Assembly (NCBI GenBank): GCA_943736015.1
Contig: OX031065.1
Location: 32,812,427 to 32,876,426, forward strand
Direction of reading: 5' to 3'
Origin: Tridacna crocea
Lineage: Eukaryota > Mollusca > Bivalvia > Cardiida > Cardiidae
DNA length: 64,000 nucleotides
The first letter of the stretch is position 1. Each line of letters begins with the position of its first letter. The translations under genes were made by a program, and so were the position numbers. Shown one piece after another: positions 12,179 to 23,140 of this stretch. The notes below the pieces were generated by a model. That model had not been told where the DNA came from, did not search any database, and saw nothing but the letters and a program-made list of their open reading frames with translations.

Positions 12179-12407
12179 TTAACCCATTACCAAATGGCAA
12201 TATTTCAGACTGGTCCAAATTGAAAGCATTTGCAGATGACAAAATATAAGTGACTGAAAATTTTAAATTTGTTTTGCGAAGGGTAGAAAACATTGTGGGA
12301 AAAGGAGAAAATGCTGGATTCCAGCATTTTCTCCTTTTCCCACAATGTTTTCTAAAGACCTCTTTCTCAGGGGCGTCAAAAGTAGGGATTGTGTGGTAAT
12401 GGGTTAA
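12179..12407 (-). repeat. T-MITE A, full length
   Basis: 229 bases, TTAACCCATTACCAAATGGC to GGTAATGGGTTAA. The centre reads GGATTCC instead of GGTTACC. Confidence 0.95.
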
Positions 12408-13082
12408 GAAAGAAAAGGATCCTTGGAATGGTATCAGGAACTCCATACTCTATATGGTAGCCTGCTGCGGATCTTTGTCTATCAAACTGTGGCATTGTAG
12501 GAGAAACAACAGGTACCCATTTACATTTTACTTTCCCGTATTTCCTTCTGGTTTTGACTCAATATTGTATAAAGACAAGACAACTTAAATAATTTTCGAA
12601 ATTACTATTGAATATATTAAAGACAGCTTGGGAACACCGTCGGTGCTTGTAAAAAGTACTTTTTTTTGGTTTCATGAAAAAATCTGGTCAGCGGATTGGT
12701 CAAGATAAAAGTAAAACAACTTGCGGTCTTGCAGTAGTTTTCAGACAGCTCAAGAGTTTTCCAATTCAGTCGTCTTTTCAGTAAGCTGACCGACTAGAAC
12801 CTTATTGCTAGAAACAATCTGAATGACTTTTGGAGTACTGTAAATTATCCGAATAAAGCTGATGGCAACCATTAAGAGCAAAATTCCAATAAGTGAAGTA
12901 TGGAGGTGAGTTATATGATTACATTATCATTTAAAAGAGTTTATTTCCATGGTTTTACCTGTTTATGATATATGACCATAAATCTATTCAAAATGAATAT
13001 TAGGAGTCATTTATCCCTATACAAAACAATCTGGATTCTTAACATTTTACATGCCTGTCAGAACTACAAGTGGCTTTGTAGC
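12408..13082. other. No gene or clear repeat seen
   Basis: Unremarkable AT-rich sequence between a T-MITE and a short palindrome. Confidence 0.55.
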
Positions 13083-13141
13083 CAGTGTAGATCAGAGATC
13101 AGACTGCACAAAATGTGCAGTCTGATCTTTGACCTACACTG
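13083..13141. repeat. ~60-base palindrome, best copy
   Basis: CAGTGTAGATCAGAGATCAG and its inverted partner around an AAA loop (ACTGCACA-AAA-TGTGCAGT): a stem of about 26 bases with few mismatches. Confidence 0.8.
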
Positions 13142-13370
13142 TCTGCTTTGCTAAGATATTATGAACTAGAGCAAACTTGACATTGCAATTATTTGGCTCT
13201 TATTGATAGAAAGTGCCAGTTGGGTTTATTTGGCTCTCTGAAAGTTAATGACTTCTGCTGAAATAATGAGATTTGTCTTTGAAAAGGTAAGAAAAACATA
13301 TAGTCTCAATCTGAATCTAAACTGAACCTGTATGAAAATTTCAGGCGGATTCCGGAAGGAGCCTCTCATT

Positions 13371-15413
13371 AGCTCACCTGAGCACGAAGTCCTCAGTGAG
13401 CTATTGTGAGCTTTTGTGATCACTCACCGTCCGTTTGCGTACATTGTCCGTCCGTCCATTCACATTTCCTTTGTTTACAATTTTAGCATCTACAAATATC
13501 AACCAATCATCACCAAACTTGGTCAAAATATATATGATCATAGATCTAGGATGAATTAGATTATGGGTCTAATGTGACCAGAACATCTGGAGTTATTTGC
13601 CCTTGAATTAGAAAAATTGCCACATACCACTTTGTTTACACTGTAGTATCTAAAAATATCAACCACTTAGTACTTAACTTGGCCAAAATATATCATTATC
13701 TCCCGCTAGATGGCATTCTATAAATACTCATCTATCTGATATGGGCATCCTGGGTACAGAACCGAACCACTTTCCTACGCCACAAGCGTTACTTTGAATT
13801 TAAAACAAAAAAAGGTTTACCCAATAAAATGCTACCTCGTGCAATTGACTCAACTATGATCACCGGTTTAGAGAAATCTGGAGCTAAAGCAGGTCTCATT
13901 TCTCCTCAAACGTATTGATACGTAAAAGCTATTTTCAACATTGCTACTTTATAGAGCGTAATATTACAGTCAGCCCGCTTTCAGGGCTAGTAGTGATGCG
14001 TCATATAAGACAGTGGAATCTTTGAAGAATATGACATGCGCAGACAATGCAAAATATATATGACTATAAGATCTTGGATGAGTTTGATTATGGGTCTAAT
14101 TGGGCAAGAATGACTGGAGTTATTTGCCCTTGAATTAGAAAAATTGCTATGCTTCACTCTGTTTACACTCTAGCATCTACAGTTTTTAAACAATCAGCAA
14201 TAAACTTGGCCAAAATATAATAACAATAAGATCTTGGATGGGTTGGATTATTGGTCTAATCCTATTAGAATGACTGGAGTTATTTGCCCTTTAAGTAGAA
14301 AAAAAAAATGATAAATGACTTCATTTATACTCCAGCATCTACAATTTTTAAACAATCGGCACCAAACTTGGTCAAATATACATGACGATAAGATCTTGGA
14401 TGAGTTCAATTATGGGTGTAATCCGACCAGAACAACTGGAGTTATTTGCCCTTGAATTACAAAAATTGCTATATTTGACTTTGTTACACTCTAGTATCCA
14501 CAAATATCAACCAGTCAGTACCAAAATTGGTCAAACCATTATGACTGTAAGATCTTGAGTTCGATAATTGATGTACTCAGACCAGAACAACCGGAGTTAT
14601 ATGCCCTTGAATTAGAAAGTTCTGTAGAATAGTTCTTAGTCTGGACCATAACTTCGTCATCTCCGATTGACTTGAAGCTTGGCATTTGTGTTTGTTGCAA
14701 CAATACAGACTGCAGTGTGAAAGAAGCGTAACTCTACCTCATACTATTTATGATTTATTTCCCTTTGATCATCATTTTTACAGTATTTTCTGCTCATCTT
14801 GAATATAACTTTGTCATCTACAGCCTGAAATCTTCAAATTTGATACGCATGATTGTTGAAAAATTATGGAGTGCAGTGCACAAGTACTATAACTCTTCCT
14901 TGCACAAATTTTGACTTATTCCACCTTTGACCATCATTCTTATAGCATTTCTTGCTTGTCCGAAGCAAAACTTTGTGATATTTGTAGGAATGTCTTGAAA
15001 TTTGATATTCTTATCTGTTGCAATATTTAGAAGTGCAGTGCACAAGAAATGTAACTCTACTTTGTGCCGTCTTTCAGTTATTTCTCTTTGAATGTCATTT
15101 CTTCAGCATTTAGTGCCTGTCTGGAATATAACTTTATCACCTCAAGTTAGAACGACTTAGTACTTGGTATGCATGTTTGTTGCAATATTACGGACTACAG
15201 TATGCAAGAACAGTAACTATACCTAGTACGGATTTTGAGCAATTCCACTTTGATCTTCAATTTTACAGTACTTCTTGTTTGTCCAGAACAAAACTCAAAG
15301 TCTCAAGTCAAATTGCAATAATTTGGTGTTCTTGTTTTCTTGATCTTTATTTTAGAGCTTTACTGCTTGGTACTCAGGTGAGCGATATAGAACCATCATG
15401 GTCCTCTTGTTTT
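13371..15413 (+). mobile_element. Helentron-like element with two different tandem arrays (X then Y)
   Basis: Begins AGCTCACCTGAGCACGAAGT (5' hairpin) and ends CTCAGGTGAGCGATATAGAA, CCATCATGG, CCTCTTGTTT. The first half has ~150-base X units (AACTTGGTCAAAATATAT, GGAGTTATTTGCCCTTGAAT). From about 14635 the units are type Y, as at 1540-2275. A 356-base TIR element is nested at 13694-14049. Confidence 0.85.
13694..14049 (-). mobile_element. 356-base TIR element, copy 1, with 9-10-base target duplication
   Basis: Ends CATTATCTCC and GCAGACAATG are imperfect inverted repeats. CAAAATATAT flanks it directly on both sides, and removing one copy restores an X unit of the host array. No coding capacity. 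A 9-10-base duplication suggests a Mutator-like or similar non-autonomous element (inference). Confidence 0.85.
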
Positions 15414-15479
15414 GTTACATGTTACCAAAATAACCTTCAATTGCAATAGTTGGGCTACTTTTCCTGATTGTAAAGGCCA

Positions 15480-15660
15480 GTTTCATTAAGCCCATATCAA
15501 ACAAGACCTTCTTTTAACCACCAGGAGAAAAAAACAATAAAATTTTGAGAAGAATGATTACAAACATAATGGGAAAAGAAAGAAATGCAAGAAATAAGCA
15601 TTTTTTCCCATTTTCAACAATATGTTCTATCCGTTGTATCATAATATTGTATCTTTTGGG
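15480..15660 (-). repeat. Degenerate T-MITE
   Basis: AACATAATGGGAAAAGAAAG and TTTTTTCCCATTTTCAACAA keep the palindrome theme; no clean ends. Confidence 0.4.
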
Positions 15661-16307
15661 CTAAACTATCCATCTTAACTTTATATAAACAAATTTAGTT
15701 TGAAGGTGTCTAAAATGTGATGCAAGAGTCATTTTTAGCTCCACTGCAAATAGATGAGGCATCATCTGTAGAAATCTTTCCTTCCAAACATACAGCCAAA
15801 TTTCTTTTCCTGTCAAACTGAATCGGGCCAATTATACTAAGCTGTTTGTGGAGTTTGTATCTATTTGGATTCCTGGCAATCGGGAAATGGATGCTTTCGA
15901 CAAGTTGACAGATTAATTCCATTCTGTTTTGGTATAACAGTCAAGTTTGTCTCACCAATGCTTCTTTTTGCTGGATATTATGTCAGGCAACACCAAAAAA
16001 ATGTTGACCTTCATATTATCAATGTATCAAGCAATCCCTATATTTCCGGATAGGAAAGTAGAAAATCCGCATTACTCCTTTTTTTCCTGTGATGTTTTCA
16101 TAGTTCTTCCAAAGAAAATTTTCATCATTCAAGGAATATTCAATAGCTTTCAGTATGCACTAGTCAAAAAAATGTAATTTGAAAAAGCTACAAGGAGCAA
16201 AAGAATAAGATTTCTGTCCTCTTAGCCCTATGCAGTTAGTGGTATAAAGGGCTTGACACCAGAGGATGGGAGTTTGAAATTCCCAGCTTGGCCTGTATTG
16301 GTGATAG

Positions 16308-16528
16308 TTAACCATTTACTCCATAGATACTCATTTCTATGCATTGCTTGTAGGAGCCTTTGGAAAACATTATGGCAAAAGGTGAAATTTCTCGTGATGA
16401 GCAATTTCACCTTTTGTTTTCTATGCTATCAAAAGGTATCCTATACACATAAAAAATGGCTTCATCCTTGCTGTTATTTAAGGTCAATTAGAGATGGCAT
16501 AGAAATGCCTTATGGGGTAAGGGGTTAA
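16308..16528 (+). repeat. T-MITE, diverged third variant of the palindrome
   Basis: TTAA at both ends. The centre reads GGCAAAAGGTGAAATTTCTC ... GAGCAATTTCACCTTTTG: the GGTGAAATT of one arm is exactly matched by AATTTCACC on the other, unlike A or B. The middle of the right half is unrelated sequence. Confidence 0.75.
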
Positions 16529-16754
16529 CTTTTTACCAAATGACAAAATTTCAGACTGGTTCAAAATAAAAGCACTTGCAGATGACATTATACATGTAAC
16601 TCAAAAATTGACATTAGTTTCTAGCAGGGAAGAAAACATTTTGGGAAAAGGAGAAAATGCTTGTTACCAGCATTTTCTCTTTTTCCCACAATGTTTTTCA
16701 AAAGGGTTCTATTTCAGGGTCGTAAAAACCAGGGATTGTTTGGTAAAGGATTAA
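16525..16754 (-). repeat. T-MITE A, full length, shares TTAA with previous copy
   Basis: TTAACTTTTTACCAAATGAC to GGTAAAGGATTAA, 230 bases. The TTAA at 16525-16528 is also the end of the neighbouring copy. Confidence 0.9.
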
Positions 16755-16855
16755 TACATAAAGTTCATTACTCACTTACCACTGATCATTTCTTGGATGA
16801 TGGTTATTTGGAAAAGCAGCCAGTTGTTTACAGGAAGATTATGTGAAATATGCCG

Positions 16856-16960
16856 AGCTCCTATAGCTCAGTCGGTAGGGTATAGGATTTGAGAACAGGG
16901 GGTCCACCAGGGTTTGATCCCTGGCCATGACCCCTGGCTTGCTAATATTACAATGACTTA
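16856..16960 (+). repeat. tRNA-derived SINE head
   Basis: TATAGCTCAGTCGGTAGGGT fits the A box and AGGGTTTGATCCCTGG the B box and T arm of a tRNA. The 5' GCTCCTA has no complementary 3' acceptor strand, and the sequence continues into non-tRNA DNA. Confidence 0.6.
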
Positions 16961-17092
16961 GACAAGTTTATGTGATAGTGTCCTCGGGCAACAGGTGTTC
17001 AGAAAATTTTCGAAGTAATTTACTTAAAACACTTAAAATTGCACAACGATATGTTCTCAACAAGCATTATCATTGAAATGACTAGTCGTACT

Positions 17093-17350
17093 TTAACCCT
17101 CTCCCAAACAACAAGGTTAAGACTCTTCGAAACTGAAATAGTTCGCAGACGACAATTTCAAACTTGATGAAAATGGTAGAAAGTTCTCCAAATGGGAGAA
17201 AAAAATGATAGAAGTTCTCCAGATGGAAGGAAAACACTGTGGGAAAGGAGAAATTACTCATTATGAGCAATTTCTCCTTTTCCCACAGTGTTTTCAAAAG
17301 ACTTGTACTGCGGACACGTATAAACCAGGATTTGTTTGGGAAAGGGTTAA
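17093..17350 (-). repeat. T-MITE B with internal duplication
   Basis: TTAACCCTCTCCCAAACAAC to GGGAAAGGGTTAA, 258 bases. A ~30-base segment (GAAAGTTCTCCAAATGGGAG / GAAGTTCTCCAGATGGAAGG) is doubled before the palindrome. The centre is the B type (ATTACTCATTATGAGCAAT). Confidence 0.9.
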
Positions 17351-17409
17351 GCCATGCTGAATTTATTTTCGGGCATCAGACTTTGCATTGAAGACTGTGC
17401 AAGTCAGAT

Positions 17410-17576
17410 CTCCATTTTGACAGGTCCTTCGAACCAGCATTTTTTCCTTTTCCCACAATGTTTTCTATGCGGCTGTAAACAAATTTCAGTTTTTGAGTTA
17501 AGGTTATTTTATCAACTGCAAGTGCTTTCAATGTGGACCAGTCTAAAATTTTGTCGTTTGGTAAAGATCGACTTAA
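17410..17576 (+). repeat. T-MITE A, right half
   Basis: Starts inside the centre (CCAGCATTTTTTCCTTTTCC) and runs to GGTAAAGATCGACTTAA. Confidence 0.75.
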
Positions 17577-17798
17577 CCCTTTCCCACACAATCCCTGGTT
17601 TTTACGGCTCTGGAATAGTAGCTTTTTGAAAACATTGTGGGAAAAGGAGAAAATGCTGGTAACCAGCATTTCCCCTTTTCCCACAGTGTTTTCAACCATA
17701 ATAGACAGAAATCATCTTTTCAGCAAGAGTTGAATTATCTTCTGGAAATGCTTTCAATTTGGTCTAGTACAAAAGTTTGTCGTTTGGGAAAGGGTTAA
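17573..17798 (+). repeat. T-MITE, A palindrome with B-like termini
   Basis: Left end TTAACCCTTTCCCACACAAT and right end GGGAAAGGGTTAA follow B (CCC for ACC), but the centre is A (ATGCTGGTAACCAGCAT). It shares the TTAA at 17573 with the preceding half copy and looks like an A/B mosaic. Confidence 0.85.
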
Positions 17799-17975
17799 AT
17801 AATTTAACACAACACAGAGATGCATGTAACTCCCCTATGCCAAACTTGGCTCATTTAAATTGATACCAAGTATATATCTATTCAATTTTTGTTCTCTAGT
17901 TCTTAGAAACGATTGTCATAAATCAGACCTTGTCAATGTTTGTGTGGGAAGAGGTAGTATCTATGGAGAATTCAA

Positions 17976-18266
17976 GTGATGCATTTCTTTTTCATTAAAA
18001 TCTATTACCTATACTCTAGAATCAGTATATCTTTGTCAATAATAATCAAAATGTATAAAGATAACACAGATAAACTTCAAAGATTTTATTTAAGAATGTC
18101 TGACAGTGGTGAAAACATGATATTTCAGCATTGGAAAGAGATGAAGCTGTTAAATGATGAAGAGATGCCGAAAAAAGTGTCATTGGATCCAGTGATGATT
18201 GTATTTGAACAAACAACAAAACTAGAACTCAAAGGTCGTAGTTTACAGTTCAAGATGATGTTTTGA
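17976..18266 (+). CDS. Unsupported 96-codon ORF, no known family
   Basis: Lies in a repeat-poor patch. After a hydrophobic start, it reads charged, soluble-looking sequence from about residue 41 (MSDSGENMIFQHWKEMKLLN) to FKMMF. It could be an isolated exon of an unseen gene or chance. No splice context clearly supports it and it does not fit the TRPC frame. Confidence 0.15.
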   Translation: MMHFFFIKIYYLYSRISISLSIIIKMYKDNTDKLQRFYLRMSDSGENMIFQHWKEMKLLNDEEMPKKVSLDPVMIVFEQTTKLELKGRSLQFKMMF

Positions 18267-18809
18267 ACAGTTACTGATACAAAGATTTTTACAAATGTTC
18301 ATTCATAACATTAACACTCTTAAGTATAATAAGACGAAAGATTGAAGTCAACAAATCAACGAACATGATCTTCATAGCTGTATGGCAAAATGGTGTTTGG
18401 TTGTTAACTGTTAGATTTTCTCATAAATTCAGGTAAATTGTGTATTAGGTTTTTATAGAAGCTAATAAACAGGAAAATCGCTAGTAATAAACAAGACAAC
18501 TGGGAAAAATTCCAATACTTGTAATTTTAAGTATTCATCCAAGGATGGAAAAAAAATGGTTATAATGAGTAAACATAATTGTTTACTGTATGAAAGCATA
18601 TGATTCTTGAAAATTATTTCACCTTTGACATGTTTCATAAAAAAGAAAAGAATAGTTTACAAGCATATACTGCATCATTTTCATAGACTACATTTTTCTA
18701 GACCAGCATAAAGCATATTTATCTTGGTAACATACGCATGTTATAATGCCAGTTGACATGAAATTTTATCAAAATTATGACAAAAACATTCAAAATTGTC
18801 CAAAGCTAA
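18267..18809. other. No gene or clear repeat seen
   Basis: AT-rich sequence between the small ORF and a T-MITE. Confidence 0.55.
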
Positions 18810-19403
18810 TTAACCCTTTCCCAAACAGACCCTGGTTTTTACGTGTCTGCAGTAAAAGTCTTTTGAAAACACTGTGGGAAAAGGAGAAATTGCTCGTAAC
18901 GAGCAATTTCTCCATTTCCCACAGTGTTTTCTATCCTTTTTGAGAATTTTCTGCCATTTTCTCCAAATCTAAAATTATCGTCTGCAAGATGTTGCCGTTG
19001 TCTGCGCATGTCATATTCTTCGAAGATTCGACTGTCTTATATGACGCATCACTACTAGCCCCGATAGCGGGCTGACTGTAATATTACGCTCTATAAAGTA
19101 GCAATGTTGAAAATACCTTTTACGTATCAATACGTTTGAGGAGAAATGAGACTTGCTTTAGCAACAGATTTCTCTAAACTGGTGATCGTAGTTGAGTTAA
19201 TTGCACGAGGTAGCATTTTATTGGGTTAACCCTTTTTTTGTTTTAAATTCAAAGTAACGGTTGTCGCGTAGGAAAGTGGTTCGGCTCTGTACCCAGGATG
19301 CCCATATCAGATAGATGAGTATTTATAGAATGCCATCTAGCAGGAGATAATGAGATATTCCGGTTTAGAAGGGTCCAAAATTTGTTGTTTGGGAAAGGGT
19401 TAA
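18810..19403 (+). repeat. T-MITE B split by a 357-base TIR element
   Basis: 18810-18995 and 19353-19403 together make one B copy. The left part has a complete B palindrome (GAAATTGCTCGTAACGAGCA) and the right part ends GGGAAAGGGTTAA. Confidence 0.9.
18996..19352 (+). mobile_element. 357-base TIR element, copy 2, inserted in a T-MITE
   Basis: Inverted relative to 13694-14049 and about 90% similar by eye (CTATAAAGTAGCAATGTTGA, TTTACGTATCAATACGTTTG). The flanks AGATGTTGC and AGATATTCC are a decayed 9-base duplication. It postdates its host MITE. Confidence 0.85.
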
Positions 19404-19699
19404 GCTTGGAAAGCGTCATCTTTTCTTTTCAATGGTAGTTCTTAAAATTGTGCAGAATTGAAAGTGCATGTATATACAAAAACATAGATGAAAATTCCTA
19501 AAGTAAGTTCAAAGTTTGTGTATTTCAAAATTCAGTAGCTTTAAACATGGAAGGTGAGATGAAGTAAAGCTGTAAAATATGACATAAACAATTCCGCACT
19601 TTTATACCCCAATGGCCGTGTTTGGTGAGAATGAGTCTCAAGTATACGCCGTGCAGTGCTTTGATTGAGATTTACAAAGCCTACACTTTCACACAATCC

Positions 19700-20019
19700 A
19701 CACTACTTGATGGAAAAGAGGCAAAATGAAAGTAGGACACCAGTGTTTTCTCTTTTTTCCTGTATGTTTTCTAAAGGTTCATAGAAAAACCCATTATCAA
19801 ACAACAAAATTATAGACTTATACAAATCAAAAACATTTGCAGACAATGTTTAAGCAAAAGTGGTTCAAAAGGCAGAATTTGTCCTTGATAGAGTAGAAAA
19901 TATTGTTGGAAAAGGAGAAAATGCCTATTATTAGCATTTTCCTTTTTTCATACAACGTATTCAAAAGGCTTCTTTCTCAACGTCATAAAAATGCGGGATT
20001 GTGTGGAAAAGGGTGTTAA
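19700..20019 (-). repeat. T-MITE A, worn, with a second fragment before it
   Basis: 19787-20019 is a - copy with TTGTTGGAAAAGG in one arm. 19700-19785 is a degenerate + fragment (CACACAATCC...GTTTTCTAAAGG). Confidence 0.65.
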
Positions 20020-20060
20020 ACGAGAACCTGCTCTCAAACTTAATGTGGGGTAAACTTTAG

Positions 20061-20796
20061 TTAAAGTCACAGTAAAGTCCAAACATAAAAAGGCCTTTTT
20101 AAAAAGTAAAAGTAAATTTCATTTTTACCTTGTAAAATTATAGGATAATGATGACTGTAACGATATAAAAAGGTGCAGTTTGTGAACGTTTCAGTCAATT
20201 GCAGAAAAATGGAATTTTGTACCTTGAACAGATCCTACCATGTCGCATAATTTGTTTGTTTACATAGATGATTGCCTATGATTATGCGATTTTTCTTCGT
20301 AAATCTCTGCAGTGACATAATAGTGAGGTAAACACCACATGATTATTCAGTGGGTTGAAAAAAAAAATGTCATTCACTTGATCTTTATCTTCCCCATTCT
20401 AGGCTTGAAAAACTAAGTTTATTGACATTGTATTTTAAATAGAAACGATGACACATGCTAATTGTTGCTTATTTGATTATCATCAATAGAGGAAGAGTTT
20501 ACTACATTGAAATATGAAAACAGGTTCAGAATAAACTCTTTCAGATGACATGATATTGGAGGTGTAATCACTAGTCCTGTGCACTATGTCATAGCACTAA
20601 ATGTTACCATGACTTACGACTTTCTCAGAGACCCAAATTGAACATACATGAATGATCACAAGGTTGTCTCGATGAATGGTGTACGTGAAATTGATGGACA
20701 CATAATATATATCATGGCAACCAATGCAGTAACTGATATGTTTTCGAGTTATAAACAATGAAAATTGCCTAATTTTTTACTTTACTGGGGCTTTAA
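20061..20796 (+). mobile_element. 736-base TIR element, copy A
   Basis: Starts TTAAAGTCACAGTAAAGTCC and ends TTTACTGGGGCTTTAA, imperfect inverted repeats. No open frame. It matches 23141-23912 over most of its length. Terminal TTAA could be a target duplication or part of the TIR. Confidence 0.7.
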
Positions 20797-20850
20797 GCTA
20801 CATTGTGAGAGCTTAATTGCATATCCACAAGTCATCATAGAGGTTGCAAA

Positions 20851-21075
20851 TTAAGGCAAACAATCTTGTGTTTTAATGATCCTGAGGTGAATGCCTTTTG
20901 AGAAAACTTAGGGGAAAGGAGAAAATGCTAGATACCAACTTTTTCCTCCTTAACCAACAGATTTATCTACCTCTCAAAAAGAAAATTCCATTATCTTAGC
21001 TACATCCTATTTTGTTGTCCCTGCATGACTTGCATTTGAACAAGTACAATACTTTGTCACATAGTAAAGGGTTAA
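20851..21075 (+). repeat. T-MITE A, worn but complete
   Basis: TTAA at both ends, 225 bases, many substitutions including both palindrome arms. One of the older copies. Confidence 0.7.
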
Positions 21076-21815
21076 TAAAATTTGTCATTCTGAAGATTAT
21101 AATTGGTTATTGGATGCTGATGTTGCCAGGGTAACAATTTTGCCTACCTGTGTTGTATTTTTACAGCCTCATATCTATGGATTTTTTTCCTTTCACGGTA
21201 TAATGGTCTTATTAGACTACCACATTGGTTTTTTATACATTTATTAAGGCAATATCGTAATCAAGCACACCTGACAGTAGTTCCTTTAGATATTTGAGAA
21301 TGTCATTAGTTTTGTTACAGTGGATAGCTTAAGAAACATTCTTGTAAAATATGGATTATTAAAATAAACAGTTTAAATGGTTTTATGGTTTAAAGCATTA
21401 TTACTTATGAAAACAGTTTGGAAAAGTAAGGTTTAAAGGGAAAAAATTGTTAATTGATAATTATTGCCCTTTGGAATGGAATTGACTATTAAAAAGCCCC
21501 CAGTTTTACGGAAAGCAAGTTCTAGAGGTAAATGAATATTTATCTATTTCATTTGTACTGTGTCAGTTGCTATATTTTGACAGTGATGCTGTGTCAGTTG
21601 TTCTGGGTTAAATCATTTTGATTTTATTTTTGTCCACTGGTATCAAAAGTCAATTCATAAATAAAACTAAAACACTAGTTTTCATATTCTGAAAATGTGT
21701 ATACAGCTGGTGAAAGTTATGTTCCAATTTATGTTCTTGTCTTTATGCATGATTTATTATCTGAGTAAAATTTTTGATATTTCAAATGTGAAAGCATTTT
21801 CCAAAATTTGATGAA
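21076..21815. other. No gene or clear repeat seen
   Basis: AT-rich. A short near-direct duplication (TGTGTCAGTTG) occurs at about 21559 and 21591. Confidence 0.55.
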
Positions 21816-21819
21816 AAAT

Positions 21820-22170
21820 TAATTAGGCTAAAAATTGTTTTTCATTAGGGTCAAAAATTTTACGGAAAAGGAAAATAATAATGCTGTTAAGCAGAATTTG
21901 ATCTTTTGTATTCCAAAAGACGTCATTCTTATTAGTTTTGTTAAAACTTGGGATTTTGTGGTAAAATATTAGCCTTACCACACAATGCCCACTTTTCACA
22001 TCCCTGGGAAAAGAACCCTTTGAAAGCATTGTGGGAAAAGGAGAAAATATTGGTAACCAGAATTTTCTCCTTTTCCATTTTTTCCTTTTACCCTATCAAA
22101 GAGACATTGCACCGTTTTCATGTGGCAAACTTCTACGTACGATTCATTAAAACTTAGAATTGTTTATTAA
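21820..22170. repeat. Two worn T-MITEs in opposite orientation
   Basis: 21820-21972 is a - copy lacking clean ends. 21970-22170 is a + copy with CACACAATGCCCACTTTTCA and a good centre, whose right half fades. Confidence 0.6.
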
Positions 22171-22841
22171 GATAAAGTAGCATGGAATGTGCTCTTTGAT
22201 AAGGGATCCTCTTTGGCTTGTTAGCTGCAAGTTTTGCTCAGCATTAGGGGGCTATATAATGAAGAAAAAATGGTTGATGTCTTGGATTGGGGAAGGCAAA
22301 GGAATTTCAACTGGTGAACCTAAAAGGAAATTTGATAAAAGTCTGGAGCCGAACCCAATAAACTTCTGAGTACTAGACATTAAGCATCTATTTTATTTAT
22401 CCTGCTTTTCATTTATAATCCGTAAACCAACTAAATTGAAATTTCACTCTCAAATAAGGCAATCCTTTTTCATTTTGGGTAGAAATGTAGAACTGGGTAA
22501 AGGGTCTTTGTACTGTGTAATTTTGCAGTTGCAATGAAGATGCTATTGGCTATGTCATAAATGTGATGTTTACCTTTGAGCAAAAGCATTGTGACAAAGG
22601 TAAACAAATCCTTTTTGAATTAATTTTTGTCTTTTAATTTTAATAGTCAAGGAAAGGAAAATAAGGGTTAACACTCGAGACAATTTTAGTGGACCATACT
22701 TTCATAGCATCATTAGATCTTCATTTTAAAGTAGTCACATTGTCAGTTGTGCTTTTCTATAGACATTACCAGATAAAGTACAACACTTGACTATTGGGTT
22801 AAAGAAATTACATGATAAATTGCAAAACTGTGATCTATTTA
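22171..22841. other. No gene or clear repeat seen
   Basis: Contains an uninformative 60-codon frame (22187-22369); nothing recognised. Confidence 0.55.
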
Positions 22842-23057
22842 TTAACTCTTTACCAAACAACAAAATGTTAGACAAGTCAAAATTGTAAACATTAACAGAC
22901 AACAAAATTAAATTACAAAATTGATACTTATTCTGTACGAGGGATAGAAAACATCGTGATGAAAGGAGAAAATGCTGGCAACCATTATTTCTAGGCTTTT
23001 TAAGCTTCTTTCAGAGTCAGAGTTGTGAAAAATTGAGATTGTTTGGTGAGGAGTTAA
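22842..23057 (-). repeat. T-MITE A, palindrome arm shortened
   Basis: TTAACTCTTTACCAAACAAC to GTTTGGTGAGGAGTTAA. The second palindrome arm is mostly missing. Confidence 0.8.
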
Positions 23058-23140
23058 GTAAAAGTCCCAATTTTGATTAAATGCATGATGTTATACAGCT
23101 GAGAAAGTTTTCAGCTATTAAATATACTCAAAAATAGGAA

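Noticed and set aside
16856-16960. Functional tRNA gene
   Set aside because: A and B boxes are present but the acceptor stem does not pair and the anticodon arm is poor; a SINE head fits better.
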